Source: an uncultured Saprospiraceae bacterium | Lineage (GTDB): Bacteria; Bacteroidota; Bacteroidia; Chitinophagales; Saprospiraceae | Assembly: GCA_937930025.1 (NCBI GenBank) | Contig: CALGJW010000062.1 | Location: 1 to 48,876, forward strand | DNA length: 48,876 nucleotides | Reading direction: 5' to 3' | Part shown: one piece after another, positions 9,362 to 18,798 of the stretch | How positions within the stretch are numbered: position 1 is the stretch's first letter | How the letters are laid out: the number at the start of each line of letters is the position of its first letter | Notes under the pieces: generated by a model | What the model saw: only the letters and a program-made list of their open reading frames with translations | Database searches by the model: none | Told to the model about the DNA's origin: nothing | Made by a program: the position numbers and the translations under genes

Positions 9362-10499
9362 GCATTTTCAAAGACTCCTCTCCTTCATTTTGAACAAATG
9401 CAATTACCTTCTTCTTTTGACAAATTGCATAACCAATTTCAAACAAAGTACCTGAATCCAATCCATCTACTACTGCAAAAATGACTTTAGAACTATCAAG
9501 CCCTTCTAGATCTTTTTTTACTACATCATTAGCGCTTCCATGACCTACATCATGAAATGGAGAGAATACGTTTAAGCCGAAGCTTTTAAGTGTAATCCAA
9601 ACCTCATTTACTAACCATCGTTCACCCATAGTAAAGAATGGTCCTGCTAAATAAACTTGGTCCTTTGGTGCGGATGGAATCTTTAGTTCATGAAATTTAA
9701 ATTCATTTAGGTTGCCTAAAATATCTAAGTTTTTGGAATTGCAGTATGTAGCAGTCGCTCTACTAGCATTAATCGCACAATCTTTAACATCAATATCATT
9801 TCTAAACCAAAAATTAGCAAATGTTGCTGAGAAAACATCACCTGAACCTATTGGCCATACATTATTAGTTTCATACACTGGAATATGGGTACCAATATCT
9901 TTTGTATGCTCAAACAAGAATGCACCTTTCGCACCACATTTAATTATTAAAACATCACAATTTTCTTTCTCAAATAGCCAATCTCTCATATCTTTAATCT
10001 CCGTTTTTTGAGACAATATTCGTGCTTCCGAACTATTAATTATGATAGCAAGTTGATTTGCTCTAGATCCTGTTTCTTTATATGATCTTGGAAGTACAGG
10101 AGATTGTGGATCATAAACAACTTTATTTCCATGAATCTCAAAGTCTGTTTCAAGCATTCCAAAGGAAAGAATATTACTTTTTTCTCGATCTAAAATGATT
10201 TTATTTCTCTGATAAACATCCGCTCTAGGAACAATAGTCGGTGTTCTCAGTGGATGGTCATAATGGAACTCTGGGCTTTTGTCAATACTGAAAATATTAA
10301 TTTCTAAATTACTATATAAATTTTCATAATATCGAAGATGAGGTTCTATTTCTGCTTTATCAGCAGAAGTGTAATATTCAATTTGTTCATTTGCATTATC
10401 AGATAACAATAAAGTTACAGCTCTAAAACCTGACCCAAAGATGTTCTCCCAAATTGGCTCAAAACAAATTTCAGTATATGTCCCCCCAACAACTATCAT
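9282..10499 (-). CDS. PfkB-type carbohydrate kinase fused to a nucleoside 2-deoxyribosyltransferase-like domain
   Basis: PfkB-like WPIGSGDVFSATFANFW; C-terminal VYLAGPFFTMGERWLVNEVW...SPFHDVGHG...VFAVVDGLDSGTLFEIGYA. Confidence 0.82.
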   Translation of the reverse strand: MIVVGGTYTEICFEPIWENIFGSGFRAVTLLLSDNANEQIEYYTSADKAEIEPHLRYYENLYSNLEINIFSIDKSPEFHYDHPLRTPTIVPRADVYQRNKIILDREKSNILSFGMLETDFEIHGNKVVYDPQSPVLPRSYKETGSRANQLAIIINSSEARILSQKTEIKDMRDWLFEKENCDVLIIKCGAKGAFLFEHTKDIGTHIPVYETNNVWPIGSGDVFSATFANFWFRNDIDVKDCAINASRATATYCNSKNLDILGNLNEFKFHELKIPSAPKDQVYLAGPFFTMGERWLVNEVWITLKSFGLNVFSPFHDVGHGSANDVVKKDLEGLDSSKVIFAVVDGLDSGTLFEIGYAICQKKKVIAFVQNEGEESLKMLEGTNCIIEKDFTTALYKLYWELGKE

Positions 10500-10825
10500 A
10501 TAGCTCTAATTTGAATTGTGCATTGCCCTTCATTTATAGCAGTTACTTCAGCTTCAAAAATAGTCCCTCTAACTATGCAACTGAGCAACCTCAATTGTTC
10601 TCTTGAAAGAATGTTCCCAGCAATTGAACCATTGCGATCCACTGCTCTTAAAGGACCTTGGTCAGTGGCGGCTTGAATATCTAACATGTCTCCAACTTCT
10701 AGTTGAGAAATAACTTCAATATTAGGAGTGGCTAGATTTGCATTAATTACAAGCGATTGACAATCGTCATTTCCTCCTGGTCTGTTAATTGTTGGTGTAC
10801 CTCCACCTCCCGAACTTCCTGTCAT
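10496..10825 (-). CDS. Small protein with Gly-rich N-terminal tail; uncharacterized
   Basis: MTGSSGGGGTPTINRPGGNDDCQSLVINANL...; overlaps the PfkB start by 4 nt. Confidence 0.7.
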   Translation of the reverse strand: MTGSSGGGGTPTINRPGGNDDCQSLVINANLATPNIEVISQLEVGDMLDIQAATDQGPLRAVDRNGSIAGNILSREQLRLLSCIVRGTIFEAEVTAINEGQCTIQIRAI

Positions 10826-10830
10826 ATTTA

Positions 10831-11607
10831 TTAAATTTTAGATTCATTTAAAATATTAATTGCATTTCTATTCCCAAGCTTCATTTGAAGCCATATTAGT
10901 GCATCCATTTTCGATGGCAACACATTTATAGTTCTGCAAAAAGATAGAAATATTGTCTCCAATTTATTATAATCTTTTTGAACATCAAAATGCTCTTTAT
11001 ATAGACCCATTAGTCTACATGCTCTAAATATGTGAATATCTATAATGGCAACATTTTCACTATTCAAATAGTTTCTAGTAATCCATGAAGCTGTTTTAAG
11101 TCCAATTCCTTTTACAGTGAGTAAATAATCTCGTAATGCTAAATCATTATCAATAGGTATGTTTGAAACATCCTCTCTGTTTAAAAAAGTAGAGATATAT
11201 TTAGCTTTCTGGTTCGGAAATCTATAATGTGACTTTTTATTGTTTATTAAGAAAGGTTTACTCAGTTCTTTAAGGATTTTCTCAAAGGAAGTTTTAGTTT
11301 TCAATAAGTTAGCATCCCTAAGACGGTTAAAGGCTGCAATGCCCATTTCAGACTTAAGTCCAAATCCGCCAAGCATGCAAGCAATAATCTCTTCAACAAT
11401 ATCATTTCCTAATTTATATTTGATATCAAATACATCCTCATTTAAATTCAAGACATATTGAAGTTTCCAATATGCTGGAGTAAATAACTGCTCGCATGTA
11501 CCCCATTTTATACCATCCATTAGTTCTTGGTCCGGAGATGGAAGTATATTTAAGGTTGAATTAATCCTAGAAGATAGATTTACTTCATCAATAATTACTT
11601 GATTCAT
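10831..11607 (-). CDS. HhH-GPD DNA glycosylase/OGG-like protein
   Basis: LLTVKGIGLKTASWITRNYLNSENVAIIDIHIFRACRLMGLY (HhH with catalytic-type Lys and downstream Asp). Confidence 0.78.
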   Translation of the reverse strand: MNQVIIDEVNLSSRINSTLNILPSPDQELMDGIKWGTCEQLFTPAYWKLQYVLNLNEDVFDIKYKLGNDIVEEIIACMLGGFGLKSEMGIAAFNRLRDANLLKTKTSFEKILKELSKPFLINNKKSHYRFPNQKAKYISTFLNREDVSNIPIDNDLALRDYLLTVKGIGLKTASWITRNYLNSENVAIIDIHIFRACRLMGLYKEHFDVQKDYNKLETIFLSFCRTINVLPSKMDALIWLQMKLGNRNAINILNESKI

Positions 11608-11613
11608 TTTACA

Positions 11614-11811
11614 CTATTTCACTTTAAGTTTAAATATTTCGTCTACACGTACTCCAAATACTTCAGCAATTTTCATTGCAAGCTTTACTGAAGGTATTTT
11701 TTTGTTTTTCTCAATAGAATGGATTGTCAAAACGGTTACTTTGACTTTCATTGCTAACTCCTTTTGAGTCATGTCATGTTTGGCTCTTTCAACCTTTATA
11801 CTGTTAGTCAA
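11614..11811 (-). CDS. XRE-family HTH regulator
   Basis: IKVERAKHDMTQKELAMKVKVTVLTIHSIEKNKKIPSVKLAMKIAEVFGVRVDEIFKL. Confidence 0.85.
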   Translation of the reverse strand: MTNSIKVERAKHDMTQKELAMKVKVTVLTIHSIEKNKKIPSVKLAMKIAEVFGVRVDEIFKLKVK

Positions 11812-11913
11812 TAATAATGCCTCAGTTAAATTATTATTTGTGAATTATATACTAAAGTATATAAAATATATATAATAGTATATTTAATACATAAAAAATT
11901 AATTCAATTTTGA

Positions 11914-13092
11914 TCACATAAACCTTAGCCATTGATGTTGAATTATTTCATTTTGAATTCCTTTTGTTTCAAGTATTTTTTTAAAAAATGGATTATTGTT
12001 TAGATATACTTTAAAGTTCTTTTTGCAATCCATTTGTGTTTTCATCGGTAGAGATGCAATTTGTTGTTCAAGTCTTTTTTTGTTTTCAAAAAAGATAGAC
12101 TCCTCTTTTGATTTTTGTGCTATAGGATTTTCATTAATAGGTTGAACTAATTTTGTAGGTCTGTAATCATTCTGTATTGCTTTCATCAAATAAGCCGATG
12201 GATTTTTCACTCTTCCTCTTGACGCATTTTCTTCAACTATTTTAATATTCGCTAATAAATAATCTAGGTCATGCTGCTCTAATATATTTTGAATAGCCTT
12301 TTTAGAAATTTTGAACCTTTTTAATTTGTCAGTGACATGTGAAAGCAAATCTCAATTTGATTCTGTTTTTGAATTCCTTCTATCGATATTAAATTGAATT
12401 GTAGTTATTTTTCTTCCTTCCTTTTTTAATTCATAATGAAGATTGATATCTGTTTTTTTGTTGATTTCTTTTACTGCTCTATCCAATACTCTTTTTCTCA
12501 ACATTGTAAATATTTTATATTGTCACTCCTCTATTCACATTAATTTTTTAAAAGCAATTATACTGCATGTATATGATCACAAATTTTGGTAGTCTTTCAT
12601 CATTTCATATAATGCTACACTATGTTTGCTTTCCAGTCCTCTTATTATATATAAATCGAGTTTTACATACATTGATGGGTGTTTTATCACATTAAGTATG
12701 CTGCTAGGAAATTCAAATGAAACCGTTGTATTTTTCCCTCTTCATCTTGTAGTAATTTTCACTTCAGCTAAAAAGCTGAATATTCATCGCTCTTCTTTGT
12801 CCTTGTTAAGTACATTGTATTCGATGTGAGCCATTTTTAAGTTCCTAAGGGCATCTTTCAACACAACATTATCGCCAGTATTTATACCTGCTAAGCGTCT
12901 TACAGCTCATATCTCACATTCGAAATAATTCTCATTGGGATTTCTTTTGAGTTTATCTTTGGCTATCCATATTAGCGCATTCATTGTTTTTCTTTCCTGA
13001 AGTGTTGTTACATTTCACATTTGAACTAAGGAGCTATGTTTTTTGATTTCATATATAGATTTGTTTTCTGTACTTCCTTTTCAAAAGGTCAT
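11914..13092 (-). CDS. Plasmid replication initiator (Rep/RepB-like), TGA read as Gly (code 25)
   Basis: 392-codon frame with about 9 in-frame TGA: ..TLQERKTMNALIWIAKDKLKR..SVALYEMMKDYQNL[G]SYTCSIIAFKKLM[G]IEE[G]QYKIFTMLRKRVLDRAVKEINKKTDINLHYELKKEGRKITTIQFNI..; the TGA in KLM[G]I falls at the usual L(G)I/V of Rep winged helix. Confidence 0.8.
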
Positions 13093-13185
13093 GTTCTTAA
13101 TGCTAATGATTATAAAACTATAATATAAATAACATAACATGATAGTCAAGTTATGTTATTATGAGTTTTAGAAATTGTAATTTCA

Positions 13186-13345
13186 AATACCTTTTTTGTT
13201 ATACAGACCTCACAGAGAGATCTATTGGTATTCACTAAAAACATATACCTAATTTGTTATACAAATCCCTAATTTGTTACTTTCGAATACCTGATTTGTT
13301 ATATTTCAATAACATATTTGTTATGTTAAATACCTGATTTGTTAT
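13186..13345. repeat. Iteron-like direct repeats (putative plasmid origin)
   Basis: ATACCTGATTTGTTAT and variants at about 13187, 13245, 13265, 13287, 13311 and 13330, mostly 20-22 bp apart, just upstream of the Rep start. Confidence 0.75.
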
Positions 13346-13588
13346 AATAGAAAGAGGTGAGCCCTTTACCTATCAATATATAGCCATCTTAAACATTTAA
13401 ACCTGTATAAACTATATAACAGTGCAAATAATATTTTTCTTTTTGAATTTTAAATCCCTTTCAAAATAGCTGCCAATATTAATCCCTTGAAAGAATAAGT
13501 TAACTACGTCACTCATTATAACTTTTCATCTACTCATAACTCTAATTTCATTTTTGCTTACCATTTAATCGACGTTTCGAGCTAACTT

Positions 13589-14155
13589 TTATTTACTTAT
13601 AATTGGTATTGTTGTAAATACAGCTCAGATTATAAGCAGCACCAAAATGATAGAAGTTAGTATCAACAGTCTATAATACTTTGTTGTTTGGTTTAGTTGG
13701 GTAGAGGAGTGTGCTTCAATCCTCGTCACATGATCTTTCTGAAGATTTTCATATTTTTCTTCAAGTTCTTTTTTTTCGGTTTTAACTTCAGTATAGAGCA
13801 GTACGTATTTAGATAATTGTCTTTCCTTATCATCAAGTACCTTTTCTAACTCTTCATTTTTATCTTCTACTTGTTTGAATTTATTTTGAAGTGATTGATC
13901 CTGTTCAGTAGTTGTTCAAACCTCAGCTTCATTCTCATTTTTTGATAGCTCATCTTTGAAACCTATAGGTCAAGGATTGTACACTTTCTGTAAAACTTCT
14001 GTAAAGTCTTCAATGTTGATCACAGTCTTTCAATACTCCTTTTTGGTCATTATCTTATCTCTGTATTTTGAAAGATAATTGTAAACCGTTTTTTGAGAAA
14101 TATTAAACTTGTGAGCAATGTCCTTTGGTTGGGCAAATGACATGATTCTGAACAT
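13589..14155 (-). CDS. HTH + coiled-coil + C-terminal TM protein, TGA read as Gly (code 25)
   Basis: MFRIMSFAQPKDIAHKFNISQKTVYNYLSKYRDK...coiled coil...YYRLLILTSIILVLLII[G]AVFTTIPIISK; 4 in-frame TGA, ends TAA. Confidence 0.7.
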
Positions 14156-14419
14156 TATTTGAATGGTAAAAACTTTGGTGTGTATTTATTCAAACTCTAT
14201 TCAATAGTAGTGTAAAGTCAAGTAAATAAGCGTTGTCAGGTTACTGTACGTTTTTTGAAACTTACAATATCGATTTGACTTAGAGGACATAATGCATAGT
14301 TTTAGAATTAACTATGGTAAATTGACTTACAGAAAGTATTCAAAATGCTTATTATAAAAGTGATTCTTATGTGCAATAATGCATGGTCTTAATCACAAGC
14401 TTTATTGGACTATCACGAA

Positions 14420-15853
14420 ATGGGAAATGCGTTATATCGGGTAATAATCAAAATTGTAAATAAGGTAATCTTTTGGATTGAATCACTTTTTCTATTGATA
14501 CCATTTTATGCAAAACGAAGAATCATTTCATTGGTAAAGAAGACACCACATAGAGACTTAGAGTCCCATTGCTACATTACTTGAAAGACAGGATCATGAA
14601 AATCAAGTTATCTTCTCAATTTGATCTACGGACGGCGATATTTATCGAGGAAGAAGGAAGATATTTCAATAGTGGTGTTAGACCCACACTGAGATATGGT
14701 AGATACAATCAAGAGATTTGATCTAGGTAAAAAATATTTCACCAGAATGCAATACATTTCACCTTTTCTTAGGAAGGACTTTATCCCCTGTATCAATCCT
14801 TTAGAACTCTATGATACTAGTAAAGAATCTCTCGATCTCACTACTCAGCAATTGGTTAGAGTTTTCTGAGAATTAATTCCTGAAGCAAGGCTTACCAATT
14901 ATATGAAAGCTCTCCTTAAGCCTTGTATTTATACTTTACTGAAAATGAACTCATGCACATTACAAGATCTTCAAGATTTCATGAGTAAAAATAGGTGTGA
15001 AAGATGGTTAAACGAATGAAAGAGGAGTAGCGTAAAAACGCACAAAAGGTTCTTCCAGAATGAATTTGAAAATAGACTGTATGATGGAACTAAAGGTTCG
15101 ATTTATACCAAGCTTTTAAGTCTTCTTAATTCAGAGGTATTCTACAATATTACTTCATCGGGTATAAGTACTATAAATTTGGAAGATTCTGTGAATCAAG
15201 GAAAAGTAGTACTATTCAATTTGTCAAAATGAAAATTGGGAGAGGAGGTATCTGAAACTTTTGGTCGTTTAATTATTGCTCAATTACAGAGCATAGCAAT
15301 AAGAAGATCAAAGCTTCCTCCAAGCATGAGAAAGAAAATTTATCTGGTCATTGATGAAGCGGATACCTTTTTAAGTGGAAATAGTCTTAATGTCATTTTG
15401 AAAGAGACTAGAAAATACGGACTTCATTTAATTCTTTGCACACAGAATCTCATAGCCTGAAGAGATCAAGAAGCCTTAAGGCGCAATATTTTAAATAACA
15501 CGAATGTCAAAATAGTTTGAGCTAATGGGCAAAGTACTTTGTTTCCTTTAAGCAAAGAAATTTGAATCAATGTTGATAAATTGTCTAAAACAAGGAAGCA
15601 TGAATTCCGAGTAAAAAGTTGAGATAAAAAAGCAATCAAGATAAAGACCAAAGACACACTCTGAAAAAACAGTCCTTTGTTATTGTCTCCAAGAAAAGTA
15701 AATTCTATCAATCATCGTATTGTGAAAGAATGATGATATTATAAGCCATCGCCATCATCTAATACTAATACTGAACGGATAAATGACTTGCCGCTAGATT
15801 GGCAAAAAAAGGAACTTGAGGAAGCAAGTCCTAGTGCAAGATTTAGTTTGTAA
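14420..15853 (+). CDS. HerA/VirD4/TraG-like ATPase, TGA read as Gly (code 25)
   Basis: Single frame with about 13 TGA: Walker A HCYIT[G]KTGS[G]KSSYLL, DISIVVLDPH[G]DMV, VVLFNLSK[G]KLGEEVSETFGRL, Walker B IYLVIDEADTFL; TGG used separately for Trp (e.g. LPLDWQKKE). Confidence 0.87.
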
Positions 15854-15865
15854 TAAATATATACG

Positions 15866-16771
15866 ATGTCAAAGGGTGTTTATATTGAAATTCTTGGTCA
15901 TTTAGCAAGACACAAATATCTGACAAGATCTTTATTTCGTCAACTTTGAATTAAGGTGAGTAGAAATCACTTTACGGCATTGATGAAAAGATTGAGTGAA
16001 AAAGAAATGAATTTAATAGGGCAGAAGAAATTTTGATATAATCCAGAATATTGAAAAGTTGAAGATGTATATTACTTAAAGCCAAAGGGCAAGAAGTATT
16101 TAATAAAAGAGCAATGACGAGATGTGAATGAAGTTAATCTCCCTATTGGTGGTAAGCTTTTTCACTCTGACTACTTTCACAGAATAGAAACCATTAGAAT
16201 TAGGATAGCTTTGGAAAAATCGTTGAAGAAAATTGGCCATCACATTTTGTTTTACGATCAATATTTTGCTTGAAAAGCAGAAGCTTGAAAAAGAGGAAGG
16301 CAAGCGGTAACAAATATTCCTACTGAGGGAGGAGTACTTAAAGCGGATAGCATTATCCTCAGTTTAGATAAATATCTAAAGCCATACTTATTTTGTCTTG
16401 AGTATCATAACGGCAAAGAAGTTAAAAGAATTGAAAGACAAATGAGGGCATATGTCGAAGCAATTAAAATTTGATCACCAACTATAAAGTATGATGTATC
16501 CGTTGGAAATCGTGTATTGAATATTTTTAAACATGAATCGGTTATGAGATGTCTAATTGAGAGGATGCAGCAAGATGTTTATTTCCAAAATGTTAAGGAT
16601 AATTTTTTATTTATTACGATTACAGATTTTAATTCATTTTGAATATTGACAAACTGGAGAACAATAATCAATTCAAACGTTTCAGTCTTTGGTATTGACT
16701 CCTTAATTATTTCACTTCTCGATATGAGAATTAGACGCTCTTCTCTGAAAGATCGCATTAAGGTCATCTAA
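15866..16771 (+). CDS. Replication-relaxation-like wHTH protein, TGA read as Gly (code 25)
   Basis: At least 8 in-frame TGA; LFHSDYFHRIETIRIRIALE and LFCLEYHNGKEVKRIERQMRAYVEAI match the standard-code protein at 23525-24358. Confidence 0.75.
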
Positions 16772-17548
16772 CATCTGCATAGAGTATACTTGACGATCAA
16801 TTTTAACATAGAATTGATTCTTATATGAAAAATATTCTCTAATCGTTTTGTTAATATCTGGACTGTCCATGTTGTACCTTTTTTTGATGGAATCCAAATC
16901 AGAATTTGTAGTATGTTCATCATCTTTCACAACTACTCCTATTCCTAATGCTAGGAAGTTACTTTCTGACAAATTGATATATGCTCCAAGGAAGACACTT
17001 GGAAGGGCTCCTTGTCCAATTGGGCATGTAATAGATAGAGGTCTACCATGAGTTAACGAAAGTTCCATTCTTAGTGAGGCCGGTAGATTAGTAATTATTG
17101 ATCCAGAATAATTGTTTTCATGCGTATAAAATTTAACGTTATTGGTATTATTACCAATCATAATACAAGCTAATTTGATTTTTTCTTCATTTTTTTTATC
17201 GCTTTTCTGATAGTAGAAAAATTTCCAAACTGTATTCAATAAATCTTTTTCTATAGGATTATCGTCATACTCAATAACACTGTCTTCATAGGAAGGAGCA
17301 GCCTCTAGTATTCGTTTAAGTTTTTTTAATTTAAGGATGAAGCTATTTAATTCTGAGTTTGGTCTATAATTAATTTGTGAATTTAGCAAGTCAGATAAAC
17401 GGCTTTTAGAAAACCCTTTCAGCTTACGAATGTCTGAAATATATGCACTCATTTTTGATAATGAGTATCCTTTTCGAGACATAAGTGAATCTTTGTCTTT
17501 ATAAATTTGGTTTCGTAGGAGTTCTATTTCTTTTCCAATTATTTCCAT
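16712..17548 (-). CDS. Hypothetical protein with possible N-terminal DNA-binding region
   Basis: 278-aa ORF; 3' end overlaps the recoded gene by 60 nt. Confidence 0.6.
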   Translation of the reverse strand: MEIIGKEIELLRNQIYKDKDSLMSRKGYSLSKMSAYISDIRKLKGFSKSRLSDLLNSQINYRPNSELNSFILKLKKLKRILEAAPSYEDSVIEYDDNPIEKDLLNTVWKFFYYQKSDKKNEEKIKLACIMIGNNTNNVKFYTHENNYSGSIITNLPASLRMELSLTHGRPLSITCPIGQGALPSVFLGAYINLSESNFLALGIGVVVKDDEHTTNSDLDSIKKRYNMDSPDINKTIREYFSYKNQFYVKIDRQVYSMQMLDDLNAIFQRRASNSHIEK

Positions 17549-17799
17549 TATTTGAAGTTTTAATTCCCAATAAACGCTCTATGTCGTGCCAAACATAGCC
17601 ATAGTTATTATAATAGAACATATCAGAACAACATATAGAACACTATGGGATTCCCATTGTATTTCTGATTTATTGCAACAATTGCATATTCTCTTTCCGT
17701 TTTTGTTTCGTAACCTGCTGAAATACAGTTATATGTACTATTAATATATATAAATTTGCATTATACGATCTGTACATTTTGGAACAAAAATAGAAAAAA

Positions 17800-18048
17800 A
17801 TGAGAAATATAGAACCTTTACAAATAGCTAGAAACTGGAATTCAGCTTTTGACAAGAATGAGAAGGGAACATTGACTTATAAATATAGAATGTCTAAGCT
17901 AAAGGATGTTCTCATTTCTATTGACTTTCGAAATTTCCAATGGAGAATCCTATCCTCTCCAAAGTCTAGTAATATGCCCTGGCCGTATCTCGAAGGTGCT
18001 TCTGGACTGAGTACACTTCTTTATGCAATACAATTAGAATTAAAATAA
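17800..18048 (+). CDS. Small hypothetical protein
   Basis: 82-aa ORF in the same-strand cluster. Confidence 0.5.
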   Translation: MRNIEPLQIARNWNSAFDKNEKGTLTYKYRMSKLKDVLISIDFRNFQWRILSSPKSSNMPWPYLEGASGLSTLLYAIQLELK

Positions 18049-18055
18049 TTTTACT

Positions 18056-18739
18056 ATGAAATCATTTTCTGTTACTTCACGCTTTCTGTTGATCGGTTTA
18101 TTTTTCGTGTTCTCAAATTCTTTATCATCCCAGAATTTAGGTTTTAAATATTCCGAACAGGAAAATAAAGTTGAAAAAGTAGACACGGTAGAACCTACTG
18201 AAAATACTCAAGCCTCAGGTAAAATTATTATTACAGCACTAATCTGGTTAAGGCACATTGTAATTTTCATTTTACTTGTAACCGTAGGATTCTATGTTAC
18301 CCTCATTTGCTGCAAGATGTGGACAAATATTGGATTTTTGATTACACCTGCATTCGCCATGTTAATCTATTTGAGTTCTTCTCATTTTGATGTTTCGTTA
18401 ACGGAGTTATTATTATCCTCTATTAGAATTACTAACTCAACTATTGGTGAATATTACTCCTTTGTAAAAGTGCTCTTTTACATTTGTGCTTCTTTCATAT
18501 TCAGCGTTGCTTCCAAAGAATTACTTCGTCGAAAAAAGCATTTTTTGGGACAATTGGTCATTACAAGTGTCATCCTCCTTTTTTTAAGTCTCATTGATAT
18601 TTATGTGGCTTTCTTATCAGGTGATCTGCATTTAACTGTCTCTATTGATACAATTGGATTTGTGTTAGGTACAGCCCTGTATAGCCTTCTTGTAATCGAT
18701 GAAACAGATGTTGCCCCAATAACCTTCATGCATACGTAA
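18056..18739 (+). CDS. Signal peptide plus multi-TM protein
   Basis: MKSFSVTSRFLLIGLFFVFSNSLSSQ then several hydrophobic segments. Confidence 0.6.
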   Translation: MKSFSVTSRFLLIGLFFVFSNSLSSQNLGFKYSEQENKVEKVDTVEPTENTQASGKIIITALIWLRHIVIFILLVTVGFYVTLICCKMWTNIGFLITPAFAMLIYLSSSHFDVSLTELLLSSIRITNSTIGEYYSFVKVLFYICASFIFSVASKELLRRKKHFLGQLVITSVILLFLSLIDIYVAFLSGDLHLTVSIDTIGFVLGTALYSLLVIDETDVAPITFMHT

Positions 18740-18798
18740 TTAGACTATTACCATTTAAGAATTTAAATAAATCACTATAACATCTAAATAAATATATT

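Noticed and set aside
11914-12348. 144-aa ORF from the ORF track as a stand-alone gene
   Set aside because: Only the C-terminal part of the recoded Rep gene; the frame continues upstream through TGA codons to 13092.
15236-15460. 74-aa ORF from the ORF track
   Set aside because: Internal fragment of the 14420-15853 ATPase cut by in-frame TGA under the standard code.
15466-16303. Minus-strand ORFs of 81 and 67 aa
   Set aside because: Shadow ORFs antisense to recoded genes.
11914-16771. TGA = Trp (code 4) or simple pseudogenization as explanation for in-frame TGA
   Set aside because: TGA lands on invariant glycines (Walker A, DPHG, NLSKG) and on GGA/GGT positions of the Mrr paralog; interruptions are exclusively TGA, with TAA/TAG kept for termination and no frameshifts.
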